A DNA stretch of 39,816 bases, taken from the NCBI RefSeq assembly GCF_004362395.1, contig NZ_SNWE01000029.1, positions 1-39,816 on the forward strand, in the 5' to 3' direction. The notes below the pieces were generated by a model. The model did not search any database, had not been told where the DNA came from, and saw nothing but the letters and a program-made list of their open reading frames with translations. Below are positions 18,538-27,869 of the stretch, piece after piece. Every line of letters starts with the position of its first letter. Position 1 is the first letter of the stretch. The stretch comes from Salegentibacter sp. 24 (GTDB taxonomy: Bacteria; Bacteroidota; Bacteroidia; Flavobacteriales; Flavobacteriaceae). A program made the translations under genes and the position numbers.

Positions 18538-20457
18538 ATGCTTAATATTCATAACCTCTCTGTTTCTTTTGGCGGAGAATATCTTTTTGAAGAAATAACC
18601 TTTAGACTTGGCGCCGGAGATCGTGTTGGTTTAATAGGAAAGAATGGTGCTGGAAAATCTACGATGCTTAAAATTTTAGCAGGAGAACAGGAACATGACC
18701 AGGGTCAGATTGCGCGTGATAAGGAACTCAATATAGGGTTTTTAAAACAGGATATAGATTTTGAGCAAGGTCGAACAGTTTTGGAAGAGGCCCAACAGGC
18801 TTTTGTTGAAATAAAAAAACTCGAAAGACAAATTGATGAAATTAACCATCAATTGGCTACTCGAACTGACTATGAAAGTGAATCGTATACACAACTCATT
18901 CAGGATTTAAGCGAGATCACCCATACTTATGAAATTATTGGAGGTTATAATTACGAAGGAGATACGGAGAAAGTATTGCTGGGTCTTGGTTTTCAGCGAG
19001 AGCAGTTTGATAAAATCACCGAGACATTTTCTGGAGGATGGAGAATGCGTATAGAACTGGCAAAACTGTTGCTTCAAAATAATGACATTCTTCTTTTGGA
19101 TGAGCCCACGAACCATTTGGATATCGAAAGTATTATCTGGTTGGAAAATTTTCTGAATAATTATGCTGGTTGTGTGATCATAGTTTCCCACGATAAAATG
19201 TTCCTTGATAATGTAACTAATAGGACCATAGAAATTTCTCTTGGAAAAATTTACGATTTCAATAAGCCTTATTCTAAGTACCTAGTGCTAAGAGGTGAGT
19301 TAAGAGAGCAGCAACTCGCTTCACAAAAGAATCAACAAAAGGAAATAGAGCAAACCGAAAAGCTTATTGAAAAATTCCGGGCAAAAGCTTCAAAAGCATC
19401 CATGGCACAGTCGCTTATTAAAAAGTTGGATAAGATTGACCGAATAGAAGTAGATGAAGACGATAATGCTGTTATGAATGTAAGTTTTCCTATTTCAGTG
19501 CAGCCAGGAAAAGTAGTGATTGAAGCGGAAGGTATTGGAAAAGCTTATGGAAACAATCGGGTTTTAAAGAATATAGATCTTTTAATAGAAAGAGGAAGTA
19601 AAATCGCATTTGTCGGACAGAACGGGCAAGGTAAAACTACGCTTGCAAAAATAATTATAGAAGAAATTCCCTACGATGGCAATTTAAAACTTGGTCACAA
19701 TGTTCAACTTGGATATTTTGCACAAAATCAAGCTGATTATCTTGAAGGTGAGAAAACAGTGCTTGACATTATGATTGATTCGGCTAATGAAAAGAACCGA
19801 AGTAAAGTACGTGATATGTTAGGTTCTTTTCTCTTTAGAGGTGATGAAGTAGAGAAAAAGGTAAAAGTGTTATCTGGAGGCGAAAGAAACCGATTGGCAC
19901 TGTGTAAGCTAATGCTTCAGCCATTTAACGTGCTTATAATGGATGAGCCTACGAATCACCTGGATATAAAATCTAAAAACGTACTAAAGGAAGCACTCAA
20001 AAGATTTGAAGGCACCTTGATAATCGTTTCTCACGATAGGGATTTTCTGCAGGGTCTCACCAACAAGGTATATGAATTCAAGGATACCAAAATCAAAGAA
20101 TATTTAGGAGACATCAATTACTTCTTAGATCAGCGTAAGCTGGAAGATATGCGTAGCATAGAAAAAAAGGAAAAAGCGGCCAAAGTGCAGAAAGAAGGGG
20201 TTGGTTCTAATAACAAAAAAGCCTACAAAGATCAGAAAAAAGTAAAGTCTTTAAAAAATAAGCTTAGCAATACCGAATCTAAAATTACCAAGCTGGAGAA
20301 AGATCTAGAAATCCGCGATATGGAATTGGCTACAAATTATGATGAAGTTGCTGCAAAGCCTGGATATCTGGAGAAATATAAAACGAAAAAGAAAGAATTG
20401 AGTTCCCTGATGAAAGAATGGGAAGAGATTCAGGAAAGTCTGGATGGTATAGAGTGA
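18538..20457 (+). CDS. ABC-F family ATPase (ribosome-associated)
   Basis: A soluble protein of 639 residues with two ABC ATPase domains and no membrane part. Domain 1 has Walker A GKNGAGKS at 34-41, signature FSGGW and Walker B LLLDEPTNHLD. Domain 2 has GQNGQGKTT, LSGGERNRLALCK and LIMDEPTNHLD. A charged linker of about 80 residues joins them (the P-site tRNA-interaction motif in this family). The C-terminal 90 residues form a lysine/glutamate-rich coiled coil, as in Uup-type members. ABC-F proteins act in the ribosomal E site; some protect against antibiotics. Which subgroup this is cannot be settled by eye. Confidence 0.93.
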   Translation: MLNIHNLSVSFGGEYLFEEITFRLGAGDRVGLIGKNGAGKSTMLKILAGEQEHDQGQIARDKELNIGFLKQDIDFEQGRTVLEEAQQAFVEIKKLERQIDEINHQLATRTDYESESYTQLIQDLSEITHTYEIIGGYNYEGDTEKVLLGLGFQREQFDKITETFSGGWRMRIELAKLLLQNNDILLLDEPTNHLDIESIIWLENFLNNYAGCVIIVSHDKMFLDNVTNRTIEISLGKIYDFNKPYSKYLVLRGELREQQLASQKNQQKEIEQTEKLIEKFRAKASKASMAQSLIKKLDKIDRIEVDEDDNAVMNVSFPISVQPGKVVIEAEGIGKAYGNNRVLKNIDLLIERGSKIAFVGQNGQGKTTLAKIIIEEIPYDGNLKLGHNVQLGYFAQNQADYLEGEKTVLDIMIDSANEKNRSKVRDMLGSFLFRGDEVEKKVKVLSGGERNRLALCKLMLQPFNVLIMDEPTNHLDIKSKNVLKEALKRFEGTLIIVSHDRDFLQGLTNKVYEFKDTKIKEYLGDINYFLDQRKLEDMRSIEKKEKAAKVQKEGVGSNNKKAYKDQKKVKSLKNKLSNTESKITKLEKDLEIRDMELATNYDEVAAKPGYLEKYKTKKKELSSLMKEWEEIQESLDGIE

Positions 20458-20485
20458 ACAGTGATAATGTAACGAACTATAATTT

Positions 20486-20668
20486 ATGTTTGAATATTTT
20501 TTTCAATGCCCTTATTGCTGGGAAGAAATTTCCGTGCTACTGGATCCCTCAGTAAGCCAACAAGCATACATTGAAGACTGTGAAAACTGCTGTAATCCTA
20601 TTGAAATAACGGTTTCATTTGAAGGTGGGGAATTAATTTTTTTTGAAGCCGTGAATATAGAGCAGTGA
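20486..20668 (+). CDS. CPXCG-motif cysteine-rich small protein
   Basis: A 60-residue protein with two cysteine pairs, CPYC near residue 8 and CENC near residue 33, that probably bind a zinc ion. The spacing and the C-terminal ITVSFEGGELIFFEAVN fit the small CPXCG family, which has no known function. It begins 28 bases after the ABC-F stop, so they may be co-transcribed. Confidence 0.8.
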   Translation: MFEYFFQCPYCWEEISVLLDPSVSQQAYIEDCENCCNPIEITVSFEGGELIFFEAVNIEQ

Positions 20669-20744
20669 AAGAATAATTTTCAAAAGATTCGGGGTTTGAT
20701 TTGTTTTTTTTAACTTCCAATATAAACTAACCCATTTATTAACC

Positions 20745-21098
20745 ATGGAAAAAACTTTCGAATTTGCAGACAATGTTGTTGGATTCTTGGTTAACAAAGA
20801 AATCGATAAAAAGAAAATAGATGAAATACTTTCAAAAATAAAGGATCGATTGGAGGTTGTTAGTCCTATTTGTTTATATCTGGAGGATGGATCGGGCCAG
20901 GGAATTTCAATCGCAGGTTTTTTGAAAGCAATGGAATTTCATTATTCCCATTCTAAGGAATTGAAGAAAATTGCCATAGTTACTGACCATAAGCTTTTTG
21001 AGAAATCTATGGACATTAAGGATTTAGTTGTTCCAGCGCATATCAAATCTTTTGAAAAGAAGGAGCGGATGAAAGCTATGAACTGGTTAATGATTTAA
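20745..21098 (+). CDS. SpoIIAA-like (STAS superfamily) protein
   Basis: A cytoplasmic 117-residue protein with the alternating strand-helix pattern of the SpoIIAA-like STAS family. It has a first strand VVGFLVNKEI, a central ICLYLEDGSG, then KIAIVTDHKLFEKSM and a final helical MKAMNWLM. Members are often stress-linked but poorly characterised. It stands alone with a 76-base leader. It is the last protein-coding core gene before the tRNA. Confidence 0.75.
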   Translation: MEKTFEFADNVVGFLVNKEIDKKKIDEILSKIKDRLEVVSPICLYLEDGSGQGISIAGFLKAMEFHYSHSKELKKIAIVTDHKLFEKSMDIKDLVVPAHIKSFEKKERMKAMNWLMI

Positions 21099-21111
21099 TT
21101 TAAAAAAAGCT

Positions 21112-21141
21112 TTGCAGAAATAAAAAATGACTGTATATTTG
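21112..21141 (+). promoter_or_regulatory. Promoter of the initiator tRNA gene
   Basis: TTG (21112-21114), exactly 19 bases, then TATATTTG (21134-21141). This matches the Bacteroidota consensus fully. It lies 10 bases before the mature tRNA 5' end. Confidence 0.8.
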
Positions 21142-21151
21142 CAGTCGATAT

Positions 21152-21224
<73 letters not shown>

Positions 21225-21236
21225 CTAGCAAAGACA

Positions 21237-21266
21237 AGGCTTCACAGAAATGTGAAGCCTTTTTTT
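21237..21266 (+). terminator. Terminator after the initiator tRNA
   Basis: AGGCTTCACA (21237-21246) pairs perfectly with TGTGAAGCCT (21251-21260), loop GAAA, followed by six T. It lies 12 bases beyond the tRNA 3' end. Confidence 0.9.
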
Positions 21267-21359
21267 ATTTCATATAGTACAGAATAGGTACAGAATAACT
21301 CCTTTTTCAAGCACAAATTTTTAATTGATATTAATTGCTTTCATTTAATATTGATTCCA

Positions 21360-21748
21360 ATGGATTTTAAACTTAGGTCCAAAACTAATGTTGTTTTATC
21401 TGATCCTTTTGAAAGGGTGTGGGATTTATTTGTTTTTAGCTATTATACTTAAATCAGTTTTACAGATATCAATGATCTAATCAAAGACAATGCTAGGAAT
21501 GGTCTGGATGGTCAGAAATGGATTTTCGCTTTACGACACAAGACTAATGGAGAAGTTAAGATTCCTTTAATTGATAAAGACTTAGAATACTCGAAAAGTA
21601 TTACGAACATCCAATGACTTGAATACCCGAAGTCTTTGCCTGTTATAACCGTTTTTAAGGTTATTCCTTAATTGAGGAAGTTGCTGGACATACGAAAATA
21701 GCAACAACCCAAATATACGTACGAGTTCTTAAGGATAAATTAAGTTAA
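21360..21748 (+). pseudogene. Decayed tyrosine recombinase/integrase
   Basis: The translated remains match the catalytic half of a Bacteroidota tyrosine integrase. FTDINDLIKDN, then WIFALRHKTNGEVKIPLID, are readable from 21360 onward. In-frame stops lie at 21450-21452 (TAA, where a Gly codon is expected) and 21615-21617 (TGA). The reading then jumps frame, and the region that would hold the conserved His-x-x-Arg box is missing. A final EEVAGHTKIATTQIYVRVLK, ending in TAA at 21746-21748, carries the C-terminal His and the catalytic Tyr. It is therefore dead. It lies just after the tRNA, where integrases of tRNA-inserted islands usually are. Confidence 0.85.
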
Positions 21749-22121
21749 AATATGTTTGAACTAAGTAGGAAACTTAGGAATTAGAAGCATAATATTTAAT
21801 TAGAGATTACATAGAATCTAATAATTGATATTTGGCCAATTCTGTTCTTAAGGCTTTTCAGCATTGAAAATCGGGATAATGAATGTGGTGATGTTCTTAA
21901 AATCCCTTGGACAGATATGGTTAAAATAGACAGTTCACGGTTGAGTATTTAAATTCCTGTTAATCATTCGATTTTCAGTTATTTTTTATAAGGCTCGATC
22001 GGATTAAAAATTTAGCTAATTGCGAGAGATAGAGGAATCTTTCTATTGATAATTCAATAAAGTAATATCGACTATAGCCTTTCCTTTACATTCCTTTAAC
22101 TATTGTCTGATTTTTCCTAAA
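21749..22121. other. Non-coding gap between integrase remnant and hsdM
   Basis: AT-rich, with stops in all frames at short intervals and no gene I can support. A stretch around 21,890-21,960 looks vaguely like a decayed coding segment, but I recognise no family in it. Confidence 0.6.
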
Positions 22122-22151
22122 TTGTACCACGCTTAACCTACCCTACATTCG
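22122..22151 (+). promoter_or_regulatory. Candidate promoter of the hsd operon
   Basis: TTG (22122-22124), exactly 19 bases, then TACATTCG (22144-22151), one base off TAnnTTTG. It would give a leader of about 60 bases before hsdM. Confidence 0.6.
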
Positions 22152-22220
22152 TTAAGCACTAATCTGGCGCCTTATTTTAGGTAAAGGATTGATAACTAAT
22201 AATATCACCCAGAAAGAATA

Positions 22221-24842
22221 ATGACCATTACCAATACCCAAAAACTTACCCTACATAAACTCGAATCATTGCTTCTTAGTGCCTGTGATGAACTTCGCGG
22301 GAAAATGGATGCTTCAGAATATAAAGAGTTTGTTTTCGGAATGTTATTCCTGAAAAGAGCCAATGATAAATTTGTAGAGCAGCGGAATACTCTGCGCAAA
22401 GAATACGAGACCAAAGGAATGCGGGAAGACCTTATTCAAAAACAACTCGTTAATCCAGCACGATATGATTATTTCGTCCCGCCCATCGCTCGGTGGACGC
22501 TTAAAGACGACGAGAAGCAAACTCTTCAAAACGAGGAAGATGAAGATAAGCGAGATTTTAAAGGAATTCTACATATTAAAAAGAATGTAGGATCAGGCTT
22601 AAATAAAGCCCTGGCAGCTATCGAAGATGCCAAACCTGAAGTCCTGGAAGATGTGCTGAAAAGTATTAATTACAATCGCAAGGTTGGAAAAAAAACTATC
22701 GAAGATTCCAAATGGATAAGTTTTATAACAAAATTTGATAAAATCCCACTTAAAGATGAGGACTTTGAATTTCCCGATCTTTTGGGTGCGGCCTATGAAT
22801 TCCTGATCAAATATTTTGCTGATAGTGCCGGGAAAAAAGGTGGGGAATTTTACACGCCGTCAGAGGTTGTTGCTTTGCTTACCAGAATCATAGCTCCCAA
22901 AGAAGGAATGAGCATCTACGATCCCACGGTAGGATCGGGTGGGATGCTTATTCAGGCAAAGGATTTTGTATTGGAAAACGGTGGAAATCCTCGGGACCTG
23001 TCTCTTTATGGACAGGAAGACAGTGGTACCACCTGGGCGATCTGTAAGATGAATATGATCCTGCATGGCGTGCGCAATGCCGACATCAGAAATGAAGATA
23101 CCTTAAAAAGTCCAGAGCATAAGGCGAAGGATGGTAGTTTAATGACCTTCGACCGTGTAATTGCTAATCCGCCTTTCTCACAAAATTACTCTAAAAAAGA
23201 AATGAAGTTCCCCGAGCGCTTCCATACTTTTATGCCCGAAGGGGGAAAAAAGGCCGACTTTATGTTCGTGCAGCACATGCTTAGTGTGTTGAAGAACGAC
23301 GGTAAAATGGCGGTGGTAATGCCGCACGGAGTGTTGTTTAGAAGTGGCGATGAAAAGGAATGCCGAGCTGAGTTTATATGTCGCGGAATCCTGGAAGCGG
23401 TAATTGGTATGCCATCAGGCTTATTCTACGGTACCGGGATCCCGGCTTGTGTGCTGGTTTTCGATAAAAAGGAAGCTAAAGACCGAAAAGAGATTCTCTT
23501 TATTAATGCCGATAGGGAATACAAAGAGGGCAAGAACCAGAACAAGCTACGACCTGAAGATATTGAGAAGATCACCAATACTTATTTCAGTAAAACTGAT
23601 ATTGAAAAATATAGCCGACTCGTAAAAGTTAGCGAAATACAAGAAGAAGATTATAATCTTAACATTCGCCGCTATGTTGATAATTCTCCCGACGCTGAGC
23701 CTCAAAATGTAAAAGCGCATCTAAATGGTGGGATACCTGCAGAAGAGGTGGCGCACCTGGAACCCTTATCTGAAGCTTTTTTTGGGGTGAATGATGAAAT
23801 CTTCAAAAAGCGTGATGAAGATTTATTTGATTTTGCTGAAGAAATTTTAGGCAAAGAAGTGATTAAGGAGTATGTGGAACAAAGCCCGAAAATTGAACAC
23901 CTTTATGAAACTTATCGAGATAAGATAAATACCTGGTGGGAAGAGCGCGGAGAAGATTTTGAAACCTTGCCTAACTCCGGGAATGCCGCTTTGCTTCGTA
24001 AAAAGGTAATGCCTGCTATCATTGAAGAACTTAATGATTTAAAAGCTTTGGATGAGCACGAGATTCGTGGAGCTTTTGCAGGCTTTTGGGATGACCTGAA
24101 ACCTGACTTCAAATCTGTGGCTGCCAGTGGTTGGGGCCCGGAACTTATCCCTGAAATGGATATTCTACAAAGCCAGTTCCCTGAAGTGCTGGAACAAATG
24201 GATGCCGATCGCAATCGAATTGCTGAACTGGAAAACCTTTTTGATGCTGCCGAAGCTGAAGATTATGAAGATGAAGACGAAACCGGAGTCCTCACTAAAG
24301 AAAATGTAAAGGAGCTGAAGGCCCGTTTAAAAGAAGTTAACGCCAACCTGAAAACTTTTAAGAAACAGCAAAAGGAATATAAAGCCGCCTTAAAGGTTTT
24401 GGAAGAGGCTAATGGAGATATATCCGAAATAAATGAGCTAAAGGAGAAAATTGGGGAGCTAAGCAATAAAAAGATCCCTGCAACCGAAAGCAAGAAACTA
24501 CAAATAGATGCCCACCTGAAAAAGCACAATGCTTTAAGCAAGGATCTGAAAGATCTAAAAGCAAACCTAAAAGCTGCCGAAGCTAAAAAAGATACCCTGG
24601 TAGATGCCGCCCGTGAAAAAATTACTGAGCCCGAAGCTAAAGCCCTTATCCTGGATCGCTGGCTGGAGCTGCTGCAAACCCGCTACAAAGCCTACGTAAA
24701 AGCCTTTGTTAATGAATACATCTCGGCAGTGCAAAACTTGCAGGTGAAATATAGTATTACCCTAAAAGATATTTTACAAGAGCGCGATACCGAAGCCGAA
24801 CAACTGAATAAGTTTTTAAAAGAGTTAGGGTATGAAAAATAA
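22221..24842 (+). CDS. hsdM: Type I restriction-modification methyltransferase HsdM
   Basis: Adenine-N6 DNA methyltransferase subunit of a type I system. The N-terminal helical domain ([20 protein letters not shown]) precedes the catalytic core. The AdoMet-binding motif DPTVGSGG starts at Asp234, and the catalytic NPPF is at 316-319. At 873 residues it is much longer than the ~500 of classical HsdM. The extra C-terminal half is acidic then strongly coiled-coil (about residues 690-800), rich in Lys, Glu and Ala. It overlaps hsdS by 11 bases, so the subunits are translationally coupled. With HsdS it protects host DNA; with HsdR it forms the restriction complex. Confidence 0.95.
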   Translation: MTITNTQKLTLHKLESLLLSACDELRGKMDASEYKEFVFGMLFLKRANDKFVEQRNTLRKEYETKGMREDLIQKQLVNPARYDYFVPPIARWTLKDDEKQTLQNEEDEDKRDFKGILHIKKNVGSGLNKALAAIEDAKPEVLEDVLKSINYNRKVGKKTIEDSKWISFITKFDKIPLKDEDFEFPDLLGAAYEFLIKYFADSAGKKGGEFYTPSEVVALLTRIIAPKEGMSIYDPTVGSGGMLIQAKDFVLENGGNPRDLSLYGQEDSGTTWAICKMNMILHGVRNADIRNEDTLKSPEHKAKDGSLMTFDRVIANPPFSQNYSKKEMKFPERFHTFMPEGGKKADFMFVQHMLSVLKNDGKMAVVMPHGVLFRSGDEKECRAEFICRGILEAVIGMPSGLFYGTGIPACVLVFDKKEAKDRKEILFINADREYKEGKNQNKLRPEDIEKITNTYFSKTDIEKYSRLVKVSEIQEEDYNLNIRRYVDNSPDAEPQNVKAHLNGGIPAEEVAHLEPLSEAFFGVNDEIFKKRDEDLFDFAEEILGKEVIKEYVEQSPKIEHLYETYRDKINTWWEERGEDFETLPNSGNAALLRKKVMPAIIEELNDLKALDEHEIRGAFAGFWDDLKPDFKSVAASGWGPELIPEMDILQSQFPEVLEQMDADRNRIAELENLFDAAEAEDYEDEDETGVLTKENVKELKARLKEVNANLKTFKKQQKEYKAALKVLEEANGDISEINELKEKIGELSNKKIPATESKKLQIDAHLKKHNALSKDLKDLKANLKAAEAKKDTLVDAAREKITEPEAKALILDRWLELLQTRYKAYVKAFVNEYISAVQNLQVKYSITLKDILQERDTEAEQLNKFLKELGYEK

Positions 24843-26145
24843 ATGGATATCAAATAGACTTGAGGATATCACATACAAGGTTTTGGACTTTAGAGGAAAA
24901 ACACCCTTAAAACTTGGAATGGATTGGGGAGGCGGTGAAATTAGAGCTTTATCAGCCAACAATGTTGAAATGGGCAAAGTAAACTTTGAAAAGGAGTGTT
25001 ATTTCGGAAGTGATAAATTATATAAAAAGTGGATGAATAAAGGTGATTGTGAAGAAGGTGATGTCCTTTTAACGATGGAAGCACCGTTAGGAAATGTTGC
25101 TCAAGTTCCAGATAATAAAAAGTATATTCTAAGTCAAAGAACTATATTACTGAAGTTCAAAAAAGATGAAATAGACAAAAAGTTTATTTTTCACTTATTC
25201 TCTGGTGAATGCTTCCAAAAACACCTACAGCAAAATTCAACAGGTTCCACCGTATTAGGAATCCAACAAAAGAAATTAGCAAAAATTAAACTAAGCTATC
25301 CTAAAGATTTAGGTCTTCAACACAAAATCGCCAAAATCCTCAACACCGTCGATGCGGTGATTGAAAAGACCGAGGCGGCCATTGCCAAATACAGGGCTAT
25401 CAAGCAGGGAATGATGCAGAACCTCTTTACCCGCGGCATAAACCTGCAAACCGGCCAACTGCGCCCTGCTTATAAAGACGCGCCCCACCTCTATAAAGAA
25501 ACCGAACTAGGATGGATTCCGAAGCAGTGGAATCTTGGTAAATTAAGTGATTCTGCAGCAGGTAAACATTATTCATTTACAGGAGGTCCATTCGGTTCGG
25601 ATTTACAAACCAAAGATTACACATTAGCTGGTGTCCAAATAATTCAACTTCAAAATATTGGAGATGGTGAATTTATAAATAAGTCTATTGTTTTTACATC
25701 TCAACAAAAAGCAAATGATTTAAGATCCTGTAATATTTATCCAGGTGATATTATTATTGCAAAAATGGCTGAACCCGTTGCTAGAGCTTGTATTATTCCT
25801 GATTTTACGAACAGATTTTTAATGGCTTCAGATGGAATTCGATTAAGTATTGATGAAAAAAAGTTTAATAATCTCTTTGTTAAAGAATCGATAAATAATA
25901 ATTATTTCCGAAGTCAGGCAATCGCCAAAAGTACTGGAACGACTAGAGAAAGGATAGGCTTAACTGAATTAAGAAATATAAAATTCAAATATCCTCAATT
26001 AGAAGAACAAAACTTAATTGCCGAAAAGATTCAATCGATGGATAAAATTATATTAAAGGAACAAGCTAACCTTGCCAAACACCAAAGCTTAAAAAAGGGC
26101 CTGATGCAGGATTTGTTAACCGGGAAAGTGGAGGTTGAAGTTTAA
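24832..26145 (+). CDS. hsdS: Type I specificity subunit HsdS
   Basis: Target-recognition subunit of 437 residues with the classic two-fold layout. Target domain 1 spans about 1-160 and a conserved helix about 165-205 ([20 protein letters not shown]-type). Target domain 2 spans about 225-390 and the second conserved helix about 395-437 ([20 protein letters not shown]). Each target domain reads half of a split DNA site; the two helices set the spacing. Base composition changes sharply along the gene: 53% and 48% G+C in 25321-25440 (central helix) but 23-25% in sampled lines of target domain 2. This indicates domain exchange. Confidence 0.94.
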   Translation: MKNKWISNRLEDITYKVLDFRGKTPLKLGMDWGGGEIRALSANNVEMGKVNFEKECYFGSDKLYKKWMNKGDCEEGDVLLTMEAPLGNVAQVPDNKKYILSQRTILLKFKKDEIDKKFIFHLFSGECFQKHLQQNSTGSTVLGIQQKKLAKIKLSYPKDLGLQHKIAKILNTVDAVIEKTEAAIAKYRAIKQGMMQNLFTRGINLQTGQLRPAYKDAPHLYKETELGWIPKQWNLGKLSDSAAGKHYSFTGGPFGSDLQTKDYTLAGVQIIQLQNIGDGEFINKSIVFTSQQKANDLRSCNIYPGDIIIAKMAEPVARACIIPDFTNRFLMASDGIRLSIDEKKFNNLFVKESINNNYFRSQAIAKSTGTTRERIGLTELRNIKFKYPQLEEQNLIAEKIQSMDKIILKEQANLAKHQSLKKGLMQDLLTGKVEVEV

Positions 26146-26155
26146 TAAAGAAAAT

Positions 26156-27859
26156 ATGTCAGATACACTTACTAAAAGTCAGGAAATAGAAGCCAAAAAA
26201 GTAAAGATTAATACTCTTTTTAGGGATTATTGGTTTAGAATACCTGAATTTCAAAGATCCTATGTTTGGGGAAAGGAACAAATTGATGAATTGCTTGATG
26301 ATCTAAATTATGCCAGGACAAATCATCCACAAAAAGAATACTTTTTAGGATCTGTAGTGCTTCAAAAGCATTTAGTACAGGACAAAAAGGTAACTTATGA
26401 ATGTTGTGATGTTCTTGATGGGCAGCAAAGAATGACTACCCTATTTTTATTAATGGCGGTGCTTAGAGACCTTAGCCAAAATGAAAAGCTTACAACAAAT
26501 GTTAAGGAGGCGATTTTCCAAGAGGAAGACCCCTTTAGCAACCAACCGGAGCGAATTAGAATAGAATTCTTAATTCGGGATGCAGTTGAAGATTTTGTTG
26601 AAGAATTCATTAAAACCGATGGCGCCACTGAAGATATTTCAAGGTTAAAAGAAATTAGACAAAGTTCTAATGTTTCCTTGAGCAATATGGCTAATTCTAT
26701 GCTCTATTTACGTGAGCAGCTGCAGGAATTAAGTATCCAAGATCTCAACGATTTTGCGGTTTTTCTTTTCAATAAAGTCATAGTGATTTATGTGGCTTCA
26801 GAAAGTCTTGAAGACGCTTTTAGATTATTTACTATACTTAATGACAGGGGGATTCCATTATCAAATTCAGATATTCTGAAATCTCTAAATATTGGTGAAG
26901 TTGAAAGCGAGAAAAAGCGACAGAGTTTTGCTGTAATGTGGGAGAAGCTTGAAGGAGAATTTGGGCGGGATGAATTCGACAGGTTTTTAGTTCATATTCG
27001 TACCATTCTGCTCAAAGAGAAAGCAAGAGAAAATCTCTTAAAAGAATATGAGAAAATATACAAAGCAGGAAAACTCCAAAAGGGAGAAGATACTTTAAAG
27101 ACCATTAAGCAGTACCGCGATTCATACGCCAAACTTATTTGGTTTGATGATGATATCCCACAGGAGGATTTCCAAATAAGAAACCTAGTTACCATAATGA
27201 AAAAAGGATTGGCCTCAGACTGGATTCCGGTGTACCTGGCTTATTTTAATAAGTTTGGTTATGACTTTTTATTTGAATTTCTTCAACGCCTGGAATCAAA
27301 ATTCAGTGCTGATTGGATACTGCAGGAAACACCTACAAAAAGACTTAGTAATACATATAGTATAATTAAGGGAATTGAAAAAGCAAATTCCCCTGCAGGT
27401 ATAATAGCGAATGATGAAGTTTTTGAATATAATCGAGAAGAACTCCAAAGGAGAATTTCAGAAGATATTTACGGAAAGAATTTCGCGCGTTATATTCTTT
27501 TAAAACTTGAGTATGTTTTACTCCAGTCAAATCAGCAATTTGCCGATTTCAATAAAATAAGCGTAGAACACGTATTACCGCAAAATCCTAAAGCAAATAG
27601 TTTTTGGAGAAGTCAGTTTAACGAAGAAGAACTTGAAAACTGGACTCATAAAATTTCCAATTTGGTTCTACTAAGTAGGATAAAAAATTCGCAATTAAAC
27701 AATAAAGACTTTGAAGCTAAGAAGGAAAGATATTTCCAGTCTTCGATAAATGTTTTTCCGAATATCAATTCCGTAATGCAGTATCAAAGCTGGAATGTAG
27801 ATATACTTAGGTTAAGACAAGATTCTATTGTAAATAAACTAATGACAGATTTTAAATAA
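26156..27859 (+). CDS. DUF262/DUF1524 protein (GmrSD/SspE-like) within the hsd operon
   Basis: A 567-residue protein. The ATG at 26156 is chosen over a TTG at 26135 that lies inside hsdS. The N-terminal DUF262 (ParB/sulfiredoxin-like NTPase) has FQRSYVWGKEQI and the signature DGQQR at 88-92. The C-terminal DUF1524 HNH-type nuclease part has HVLPQNP starting at His472, followed by KISNLVLLSRIKNSQLNN. These two domains make up GmrSD-type modification-dependent endonucleases and SspE-type effectors, which use nucleotides and nick or cut phage DNA. It lies 10 bases from hsdR and 10 from hsdS, and so is translated with the type I system. Its DNA target is unknown. Confidence 0.88.
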   Translation: MSDTLTKSQEIEAKKVKINTLFRDYWFRIPEFQRSYVWGKEQIDELLDDLNYARTNHPQKEYFLGSVVLQKHLVQDKKVTYECCDVLDGQQRMTTLFLLMAVLRDLSQNEKLTTNVKEAIFQEEDPFSNQPERIRIEFLIRDAVEDFVEEFIKTDGATEDISRLKEIRQSSNVSLSNMANSMLYLREQLQELSIQDLNDFAVFLFNKVIVIYVASESLEDAFRLFTILNDRGIPLSNSDILKSLNIGEVESEKKRQSFAVMWEKLEGEFGRDEFDRFLVHIRTILLKEKARENLLKEYEKIYKAGKLQKGEDTLKTIKQYRDSYAKLIWFDDDIPQEDFQIRNLVTIMKKGLASDWIPVYLAYFNKFGYDFLFEFLQRLESKFSADWILQETPTKRLSNTYSIIKGIEKANSPAGIIANDEVFEYNREELQRRISEDIYGKNFARYILLKLEYVLLQSNQQFADFNKISVEHVLPQNPKANSFWRSQFNEEELENWTHKISNLVLLSRIKNSQLNNKDFEAKKERYFQSSINVFPNINSVMQYQSWNVDILRLRQDSIVNKLMTDFK

Positions 27860-27869
27860 TAATTAAACT

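Noticed and set aside
26135-26155. TTG start for the DUF262 gene
   Set aside because: It lies inside hsdS and adds only seven residues; the ATG at 26156 is a better start.
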